Of a stretch of DNA of 59,896 nucleotides, positions 53,690 to 59,896 are shown piece by piece. The notes below the pieces were generated by a model, which did not search any database, was not told the origin of the DNA, and saw nothing but the letters and a program-made list of their open reading frames with translations. Both the position numbers and the translations under genes were made by a program. How positions within the stretch are numbered: position 1 is the first letter of the stretch; the number at the start of each line of letters is the position of its first letter. This stretch comes from Holophagales bacterium (GTDB lineage: Bacteria > Acidobacteriota > Thermoanaerobaculia > Multivoradales > Multivoraceae): NCBI GenBank assembly GCA_009843505.1, contig VYDI01000050.1, positions 101-59,996 of the forward strand. Direction: 5' to 3'.

Positions 53690-54423
53690 TGAACGAGACG
53701 CTGAAAGCCCACCCGCCCGCCGATCTAGACCGCCAGGTCAACCGGGCAGCCTTCTATTCGGCGGCGGTCCTGCTGGTGGCGACCGTGCCGTCCCTGCTCC
53801 TCCCCCTCGATGCGCCGCAAGGGCCGGTTGCGGATCGATTGATTTGGTTCAGTTCGAACCTCGGAGCCTTCGTCTTCGGATGGATCGTTCAGATGATCCT
53901 GCTGTTGACGTTGACTGGCGTCTTCGCAGGCGCCGCATGGCAGCTCCGACGCTCGCACCCGCTTCGGGCTTTCGTCGCGGGGACGGCGCTGTTCATCTCG
54001 CTCGTTGCCTTCATCATTCCCAAGTTCATCGCCATCTGGTCGATACCTCAGATGGTCTCGGAATCCGCAAGAGTCTCTTCCCATAGCGGCGTGTCCGAAC
54101 AGCTGTTCCAGCTCTTGAACCCCTCTCTTGCCTTCTCGCTCTTCACGTCCTTCGACTACCTGGGGTTCTGGATGTACGCCGTCTTTGGTCTCCTGGTCGC
54201 ACGTCCGCTGTTTCGATTGACCCTGAGCGCCAAGATCGCTGCCGTCGCGTTCGGGGTGTACGGCCTGCTGTACCACGTCCTGTTCGTGGGTGTGCTGACG
54301 CGAAACGTCGCGCAGGCCGATATCGGCGCATACTCCACGGCGATCGGGGCCCTGCTGCTCGTCGCGGTGATCAGCCTGGCCATCCGCTTTCGGAACGCCA
54401 TGGCTGCTGGGGGCGGAAGGTGA
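53689..54423 (+). CDS. Six-helix membrane protein of unknown function
   Basis: A 244-residue integral membrane protein with six hydrophobic segments (for example AAFYSAAVLLVATVPSLLL and YGLLYHVLFVGVLT). No family recognised with confidence; DUF4386-type proteins have a similar size and topology. The start at 53689 is chosen because GGAGG lies 4-5 bases ahead; the ATG at 53686 is too close. Its stop overlaps the GTG start of the PQQ dehydrogenase, so it may act as that enzyme's anchor or quinone partner. Confidence 0.75.
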   Translation: MNETLKAHPPADLDRQVNRAAFYSAAVLLVATVPSLLLPLDAPQGPVADRLIWFSSNLGAFVFGWIVQMILLLTLTGVFAGAAWQLRRSHPLRAFVAGTALFISLVAFIIPKFIAIWSIPQMVSESARVSSHSGVSEQLFQLLNPSLAFSLFTSFDYLGFWMYAVFGLLVARPLFRLTLSAKIAAVAFGVYGLLYHVLFVGVLTRNVAQADIGAYSTAIGALLLVAVISLAIRFRNAMAAGGGR

Positions 54424-56384
54424 TCGCGGACTCGGATTCTCGGCCTCGCGTCCGGGGCCGACTCCTGGTCGCGTGGGCCGGTGTGCTGCTGCTGGGCTCC
54501 ACCCTGGCGGCCCAGGAGGGCGAGTGGCCGTACTTCGGCGGCGACCGCACCTTCAAGCGCTACTCGCCGCTCGACCGGATCGACGCCTCGAACGTCGGCG
54601 ATCTGCGCATCGTGTGGCGACGGCCGGGTCTTGAACCGGGGCTCAAGGAGGAGTTCCCCGAGCTGCGTCCGGGCAACAACCTGCGATCGACGCCCATCAT
54701 GGTCGACGGTCGCCTCTTCCTGACCAACCTGGTCGGCCTGCTGCGCGCCGTCGACCCGGCGAGCGGCGAGACCCTGTGGGCTCAGGCGCCGTTCGAGCCG
54801 ACGATCGAGGAGGCACGCGGCTTGAGCCCACGAGGCGTCGACCTCTGGACCGGCGGCGAGCAGCAACGACTGTTCCTCGCACGCGGCAACTACCTGTACT
54901 CGGTCGACGCCTCGAGTGGCGAGCTCGACGGCGACTTCGGCGACCAGGGACGCGTCAGCCTCCGCCTCCCGGGACCGCTTGCCGGCGACTTCACCTGGAC
55001 TGCCGGGCCGATCGTCGTGGGCGACGTCGTCGTGACGGCCGGATTCACCGGAGGCGCCGGCGACGGCGGCAGCAAGCGGGAAGCGACGCCGGAGGATGTA
55101 CGCGGCTACGACGTCCGCACGGGCCGCCGGCTGTGGACGTTCCACGTCGTGCCGCGGCCGGGCGAGCCGGGCAATGAGACCTGGGGCGACGGCTCGTGGG
55201 AGTACTCGGGAGACCTCGGGTCGTGGTGCTGCCTGTCGGCCGACGAGGAACTGGGCCACGTCTACGTCCAGCTCTCGGCCCCGACCGCGGCGTACTACGG
55301 CGGCCACCGGCCCGGCGACAACCTGTACTCCAACTCACTCGTGGCGCTCAACGCCAGGACGGGCGAGCGGGTCTGGCACTTTCAGATGGTCCGCCACGAC
55401 GTCTGGGAATGGGACACGGTCGGTCCGGCGACCCTCGGCGAGATCACGGTCGACGGGAGGCGAATCGACGCCGTCATGCAGCCCTCGAAAACCGGCTTCC
55501 TCTACGTCTTCGATCGCCGTACCGGGGAGCCGGTGTGGCCGATCGAGGAGAGGGCCGTGCCCGGCTCACGGGTCCCCGGGGAGCGACTGTCGCCGACCCA
55601 GCCGTTTCCGACGAAGCCGCCGCCCTTCGACCGGCAGGGATTCGTCGAGGACGACCTGATCGACTTCACGCCGGAGCTCCGGGCGCGGGCCCTGGAGCTC
55701 GTCAAGCCCTTCCGGCTCGGGCCGATCTTCACGCCGCCCGGCCTGATGGACGACGAGCAGGGGAAGATCGGCACGCTGACGAATCCGGGTGCGTGGGGAA
55801 CCGGGAACTGGCACACCGGCGCCTTCGACCCCGAGACAGGCGTCTACTACGCCGTGTCCCACACCTGGCCGAGCGTGTACTCCCTGACGCAGCCGGAAGC
55901 CGACGACGCGACGCTCGGCTACGTGATCGGCTACGACGCTCCCGATGTACCCACCCTCGACGGCCTCCCGATCGTCAAGCCACCCTATGGTCGGATCACC
56001 GCGATCGATCTGCATCGCGGCGAGCACGTGTGGATGGCGGCCAACGGCGACGGGCCTCGAGACCATCCCCTGCTCGAGGGCCTCGACGTGCCACCCCTTG
56101 GGGTCGCCGGGCGACCTGCGCCGCTGGTGACGAAGACGCTGCTGTTCATCGGTGAAGGCAGCGATGCCATCCCCGGCATCGAGGGGGAAGAAGGCCGCTA
56201 CTGGGGCAGGAAGTTCCGCGCCTACGACAAGTCCACGGGCGAAGTGGTGTGGGAGACCGAGCTGCCCTCCGGCACCACTGGTGCGCCGATAACCTACCTG
56301 CACGAGGGTCGCCAGTTCATCGTCGTCGCGATCGGCGGCAACGAGTCCCCGGCGGAATTCGTGGCGTTTGGAGTCCACCCATGA
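54420..56384 (+). CDS. PQQ-dependent dehydrogenase without haem domain
   Basis: A 654-residue protein with signal peptide (to about residue 32, LAAQ). The beta-propeller includes PYFGGDRTFKRYSPLDRI, the adjacent Cys270-Cys271 in SWCCLSAD that form the vicinal disulfide of quinoproteins, VRHDVWEWDTVGP for the catalytic Asp, and LSPTQPFPTKPPPFDRQG as in glucose/quinate-type dehydrogenases. There is no CxxCH, unlike the 12151 protein. GTG start overlaps the upstream stop (GTGA); the stop overlaps the cupin start (ATGA). It probably feeds electrons to quinone. Confidence 0.87.
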   Translation: MIADSDSRPRVRGRLLVAWAGVLLLGSTLAAQEGEWPYFGGDRTFKRYSPLDRIDASNVGDLRIVWRRPGLEPGLKEEFPELRPGNNLRSTPIMVDGRLFLTNLVGLLRAVDPASGETLWAQAPFEPTIEEARGLSPRGVDLWTGGEQQRLFLARGNYLYSVDASSGELDGDFGDQGRVSLRLPGPLAGDFTWTAGPIVVGDVVVTAGFTGGAGDGGSKREATPEDVRGYDVRTGRRLWTFHVVPRPGEPGNETWGDGSWEYSGDLGSWCCLSADEELGHVYVQLSAPTAAYYGGHRPGDNLYSNSLVALNARTGERVWHFQMVRHDVWEWDTVGPATLGEITVDGRRIDAVMQPSKTGFLYVFDRRTGEPVWPIEERAVPGSRVPGERLSPTQPFPTKPPPFDRQGFVEDDLIDFTPELRARALELVKPFRLGPIFTPPGLMDDEQGKIGTLTNPGAWGTGNWHTGAFDPETGVYYAVSHTWPSVYSLTQPEADDATLGYVIGYDAPDVPTLDGLPIVKPPYGRITAIDLHRGEHVWMAANGDGPRDHPLLEGLDVPPLGVAGRPAPLVTKTLLFIGEGSDAIPGIEGEEGRYWGRKFRAYDKSTGEVVWETELPSGTTGAPITYLHEGRQFIVVAIGGNESPAEFVAFGVHP

Positions 56385-56818
56385 AGAGAAGAGTCCTGAT
56401 CATCCTCTGTGCGGCAGTCCTCGGGAGTTCCATGATGGCTGCAAGCGACGAGACCGTTCGGCCGGCGAAGATCAGCAAGCCGGAGCTCGGCGGCAAGATC
56501 TTCGAGCGCCCGGACGTGGTCGAGCAGACCCACGCCGACGGGCACGTGACGCAGACGGCCACGTCGCTGGTCTCGAGCGACAGGAGCTTCTCATCCGGCA
56601 TGTACAAGTCCGGGAAGACACGGATAGAAATCACTCAGCCGTACGGTGTCGACGAGTTCATGTACTTCCTCGAAGGCGGCGTCACCCTGACGTCCTCAGA
56701 CGGGACGGAGCTCGTGATCAACGCCGGAGAGGCGGTGACGGTCCCGAAAGAGTGGACCGGAGTCTTCGAGACCGACGGCTACACCAAGATCTGGGTCATC
56801 TACTCCCCGCGTGAGTAG
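56381..56818 (+). CDS. Secreted cupin-domain protein
   Basis: A 145-residue protein with signal peptide (residues 1-20, MMAASDE) and a single small cupin barrel: VDEFMYFLEGGVTLTSSDG and INAGEAVTVPKEWTGVFE. This resembles the cupin_3 group (DUF861, ureidoglycine or ethanolamine-type cupins). The usual metal His pair is not evident, so it may bind ligand without metal. Start overlaps the PQQ gene stop. Confidence 0.8.
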   Translation: MKRRVLIILCAAVLGSSMMAASDETVRPAKISKPELGGKIFERPDVVEQTHADGHVTQTATSLVSSDRSFSSGMYKSGKTRIEITQPYGVDEFMYFLEGGVTLTSSDGTELVINAGEAVTVPKEWTGVFETDGYTKIWVIYSPRE

Positions 56819-56855
56819 ACGGTCCGTGAGGGCATGGAGCCGGGAGGAGAGAGTC

Positions 56856-58415
56856 ATGCGCATTCTCAGGCCTGCTCTGTCGATCGCGTTGGCTACGGCC
56901 TTCGCGACACATTCACCACCCGCATACGGGCAATCGTCCGATGACGAGTTCGTCGACCTGACGGCTGATGTCGTACGGGACAAGATTCGGGGCGGACTAC
57001 TCGGCCAGATGCTCGGGAACCTGAACGGGATACCTCACGAGCATCGCTACATCGCCGAACCGGGAGACGTATCGGAGTACACGCCCGCGCTACCCAGCGG
57101 CGCCAGGACCGATGACGACACGGACTTCGAGTGGGTCTACATCGATGCGATGCAGCGGCACGGAACGCTCTTCCTGCCGTCGCAGACGATTGCCGACCTG
57201 TGGAAGACGCGAATCAACCGCAACATCTGGTGCTCGAACCAGTACGCCCGCGTGTTGATGGATCTGGACCTCGATCCGCCCATGACCGGCAACATCGTGC
57301 TGAATCCCTGGGCCGAGTTCAACATCTCGGGACAGTTCCTCAGCGAGACATTCGGCTTGATCGCGCCTGGAATGCCCCAGACCGCGGGACGGATCGGGCT
57401 CCACTACACCCATGTGGCCATTGACGGAGAGCCTGCGCAATCGACCCAACTCTTCACGGCCATGATCTCCACCGCGTTCCTGACGGACGACCTGTCCACG
57501 ATCCTGGATGCGGGAGTCGCGGCACTGGACCCGGAGAGTGTGTTCAACGAACTCATCCGCGACGTTCGGACCTGGTATCGGCAGCACCCTGAAGACTGGC
57601 GCGCGGCCCGTCTGAAGCTCAAGGAGAAGTACAGTCGTCACGACGGAGCGATGCGCGACCGGAACGGCTACGAGCTGAACGGCGCATCCACAATTGCCGC
57701 GATGCTGTACGGCGACGGCGACTTCGCGGAGACGCTTCGATTCGCCTTCAACTTCGGCTGGGACGCCGACAACAACGCCGCCACAGCCGGGACCATCGTC
57801 GGTGTCATGAAGGGGTATCGCTGGATGATGTCCCAGGAATGGGAGATTCGCGATCGGTACTCGAACACCACCCGCGATCTGATGCCCAAGGACGAGACCA
57901 TCACATCCTTTGCCGACAGGTTGATCAGCCTCGCGGAACACGTGATCGTCGAGAACGGCGGCCAACGAATCGCCGATGCGCGTGGAGCGGTCTATCGCAT
58001 TCCTGTCGAGCGCCCCTTGAACGTGGCCCCCTTGCCGTCGCTCTCGGACGAGACGCAGCGACTACAGGCGGAACTGGGGGCTGCCGTTGTGGCTTCCTTA
58101 CTGTCCGGAGAGGACCGGAAGACGCGCGCTCGCGCCGCCTACCTGGCCATTGCAACAGGGCTCGCGCTCGAGTTTCAGCAAACTCACCCCACCGAATGGT
58201 CGCGGGCACTTGACGATCTGAATGCCTATCCTCAGGTGGCACAGGTTCTCTACCATCACTCTCCAGTACCCGCGGCCGAACTGATACGAGAGCACGCAGC
58301 TCGGGTGGGCTTCACGGAGCCCGAACGGCAGGGACAAGGCAGGTCGGCTCAGCAGTGGCTGTGGGATAGCACGTATAGACAAACCATCAACGACAGCAAC
58401 GCAGAGAGAGACTGA
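56856..58415 (+). CDS. Secreted ADP-ribosylglycohydrolase-family protein
   Basis: A 519-residue protein with signal peptide (to about residue 26, AYGQ). RTDDDTDFEW (residues 84-93) and GWDADNNAATAG carry the acidic and metal-binding residues of ADP-ribosylglycohydrolases (TDDT and GGDAD-type motifs); RDKIRGGLLGQMLGN is the family's N-terminal helix. Such enzymes remove ADP-ribose from Arg, but the fold also serves other glycohydrolases, which is more plausible in the periplasm. GGAGGAGA precedes the ATG at 56856. Confidence 0.85.
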   Translation: MRILRPALSIALATAFATHSPPAYGQSSDDEFVDLTADVVRDKIRGGLLGQMLGNLNGIPHEHRYIAEPGDVSEYTPALPSGARTDDDTDFEWVYIDAMQRHGTLFLPSQTIADLWKTRINRNIWCSNQYARVLMDLDLDPPMTGNIVLNPWAEFNISGQFLSETFGLIAPGMPQTAGRIGLHYTHVAIDGEPAQSTQLFTAMISTAFLTDDLSTILDAGVAALDPESVFNELIRDVRTWYRQHPEDWRAARLKLKEKYSRHDGAMRDRNGYELNGASTIAAMLYGDGDFAETLRFAFNFGWDADNNAATAGTIVGVMKGYRWMMSQEWEIRDRYSNTTRDLMPKDETITSFADRLISLAEHVIVENGGQRIADARGAVYRIPVERPLNVAPLPSLSDETQRLQAELGAAVVASLLSGEDRKTRARAAYLAIATGLALEFQQTHPTEWSRALDDLNAYPQVAQVLYHHSPVPAAELIREHAARVGFTEPERQGQGRSAQQWLWDSTYRQTINDSNAERD

Positions 58416-58470
58416 TACAGGTCGCTGGCGTGGGGTCGCCCAGCACCGGACTCCGAGAGGAGAGTCAATC

Positions 58471-59826
58471 GTGTCGGAGCCATCTTCGCTCGCAAGCCCG
58501 CTACCGTTCTCCAGGTCGGCATTGCTGTTGGTTGCCACGCTGGGGTGCTCCGTTCCATCCCAGGACGGGACGGTGAGTCGATCCGACCCGACCGCGGAGT
58601 CGAGACCTGAGCGTCTCGCGCGAGTGATCCGCGAGTACGACGCCCAGGGGATCCACCGAACCGGCACCGAGGTCGACACCACCTCGGCACACTGGCTAGC
58701 CGATCTGGTGCGCGAAGCCGGAGTCGAGCCGCAGCTCGAGGCGCTGGACTTCGAACGCACCGACACCGTGAGCGCGTTCGTCGAGATTGCCGAGGAGGAC
58801 GGCTCGACCAGCCGCTACGAGGGCATCCCGCTCATCGACTCCGCCGAGACGACCGACGACGGCGGCATCACCGGAACCTTGGGTGCTCCAGGAAGCGAAG
58901 CGGACATCGTGGTTGCGCGCTGGCCGCCGACTGTTCAGTACCTGCCTCTCTTCCACGAGGTGCGCACGGCGCCGGAGGTACGCGGCCTGGTGGTCGTCAC
59001 CGGCGGTTCCGAGTTCGATCTGCCGCCCGACGTTCCGCGCCCGCCCCGGTTTCCGGCTGGTTACGCACTGATCAATGCCGACCGCTATCTCGAGCCCTAC
59101 GGTCACCCGGTCCTGCAGCTGCCGAGCGAGGCGGGACCAGGCCTCGTCGCTGCCCGAGAGCGGGCGGCGAAGGCACGGTTGGTGGTCGCGGTGGAACGCG
59201 TACCGACTCGGGTCTACAACGTCACCGCCACGGTACCGGGTCGCGAGGCCGAGGCCGCGGCGGTCGTGGTGATGACCCCGCGCAGCGGCTGGTGGGAGGT
59301 GGCGTCAGAGAGGGGCGGGGGTCTCGCGCTCTGGATCGAGCTGCTGCACGCGCTGCGGGCCGAACCCCCTCGCCGAACCGTGCACTTCGTCGCCTCGACC
59401 GGCCACGAACTCGGTCACGTCGGGCTCGACCACTTCCTGGCGTCCCGCCAGGATCTGATCGGCGGCGCCCACCTCTGGCTCCACCTGGGCGCCAACTTCG
59501 CTGCCGCCGTCGGCGGCAACATCCGCCTGCAGGCGTCGAGCGACTCGCTGATGGACAGGGCGCTTGAGGCGATGAGCAGAGAGGGTGTCGAGCCCGGCGT
59601 CCTGACTCCGGTGTCCGATCGCCCCTTCGGTGAGGCGCGCGGGATCTTCGACGGCGGTGGCAGCTACGTGTCACTGCTCGGCAGCAACGGTCTGTTTCAC
59701 CATCCCGACGACCGTTGGCCCGAATCGGTCGACATGGACACGCTGGAGAAACTGGTGGACGCCTTCGTCGCACTGACCGTCGAAGTCGCGTCCGAGGATT
59801 CCCCGGATCCCACCAAGCCCGGCTAG
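58471..59826 (+). CDS. M28-like peptidase, probably inactive
   Basis: A 451-residue protein with an N-terminal lipoprotein-like signal (LLLVATLGCS). It has an M28/PA-domain layout (RTGTEVDTTSAHWLADLVREAG, then YNVTATVPGREAEAAAVVV) but the zinc-site block HxD and PGAxDNxSG reads TPRSGWW and ASERGGG, and the EE pair is HE (TGHELGHVG). The C-terminal FHHPDDRWPESVDMDTL keeps the last His. It is probably a non-catalytic homologue. GTG start with GAGAGGAGAG upstream. Confidence 0.8.
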   Translation: MSEPSSLASPLPFSRSALLLVATLGCSVPSQDGTVSRSDPTAESRPERLARVIREYDAQGIHRTGTEVDTTSAHWLADLVREAGVEPQLEALDFERTDTVSAFVEIAEEDGSTSRYEGIPLIDSAETTDDGGITGTLGAPGSEADIVVARWPPTVQYLPLFHEVRTAPEVRGLVVVTGGSEFDLPPDVPRPPRFPAGYALINADRYLEPYGHPVLQLPSEAGPGLVAARERAAKARLVVAVERVPTRVYNVTATVPGREAEAAAVVVMTPRSGWWEVASERGGGLALWIELLHALRAEPPRRTVHFVASTGHELGHVGLDHFLASRQDLIGGAHLWLHLGANFAAAVGGNIRLQASSDSLMDRALEAMSREGVEPGVLTPVSDRPFGEARGIFDGGGSYVSLLGSNGLFHHPDDRWPESVDMDTLEKLVDAFVALTVEVASEDSPDPTKPG

Positions 59827-59842
59827 GAGCCTACGCGGCAGA

Positions 59843-59895
59843 ACTGGGTGCGCCGGCGCCCTCGCCGGCATCCGGCGCGTAGCGCCGGCTTCTGG
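59843..59895 (+). repeat. Two-hairpin palindromic repeat, copy 6
   Basis: A complete forward copy 16 bp after the M28-like gene, ending at the window edge. Stems are GCCGGCG(CC..)CGCCGGC and CCGGCGC-GTA-GCGCCGG, followed by CTTCTGG. It is the exact mirror of copy 5. Confidence 0.85.
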
Positions 59896-59896
59896 A

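Overview
The window is GC-rich, densely coding bacterial chromosome with no phage, transposase or plasmid genes. Most proteins have signal peptides, twin-arginine (TAT) leaders or lipoprotein signals, together with TonB-dependent receptors, PQQ dehydrogenases and periplasmic hydrolases, so the host is a Gram-negative organism. Repeated secreted proteins carrying PDLSG and CHEGNY motifs, a DUF6152 protein, two sulfatases, sarcosine oxidase and AbgT/SSS transporters would fit an uncultured, possibly marine or host-associated, Acidobacteriota or similar lineage. That placement is inference only; no rRNA or other phylogenetic marker is present.

Layout. 51-3375 (minus): an MpaB/DUF2236 haem protein, then a coupled FabG-like reductase and FabF-like ketosynthase. 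3416-3593: a hairpin or MITE-like inverted repeat. 3643-7906 (plus): a sarcosine oxidase operon whose alpha subunit carries a gamma-like domain at its C-terminus. 8076-10884: secreted proteins and a GFA-type zinc enzyme. 10894-16175: a secreted paralogue, a PQQ dehydrogenase with fused cytochrome c, a ZIP metal transporter with a His/Asp-rich tail and a glutathione transferase. 16218-17238: an RHH-MNT/HEPN toxin-antitoxin pair with palindromic operator candidates. 17556-25693: two more paralogues, a DUF1295 membrane protein, a serine hydrolase, and SSS and AbgT transporters. 25721-31376: PhoD phosphatase, a metalloprotease, a CocE-type hydrolase and a sulfatase. 31402-36262: a six-gene minus-strand run (with the 29982-31376 sulfatase as its last gene) containing three more paralogues, one fused to two glyoxalase-like domains. 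36384-40714: SDR, secreted HpcH-type aldolase, crotonase, sulfatase.

The most distinctive region is 40828-49915 (plus). Two copies of a pair (small secreted protein with an HxHSCVAC motif, then a ZnuD-like TonB receptor with His/Asp-rich tracts) bracket an ABC importer made of a lipoprotein, a FecCD permease and an ATPase. The leaders in front of the receptors are also conserved, which indicates duplication of a unit. I read it as a metal or metal-chelate uptake system with an undescribed small metal-binding partner. The ZIP transporter with a similar tail and a TonB C-terminal protein elsewhere in the window could cooperate with it.

50010-59826: tRNA-Glu followed by an inverted copy of its own 3' end, a second serine hydrolase, a TAT-exported spermidine dehydrogenase-like flavoprotein, and a divergent operon (small ORF, six-helix membrane protein, PQQ dehydrogenase, cupin, secreted ADP-ribosylglycohydrolase-like protein, M28-like protein lacking usual zinc ligands). 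A two-hairpin palindromic repeat occurs six times between genes.
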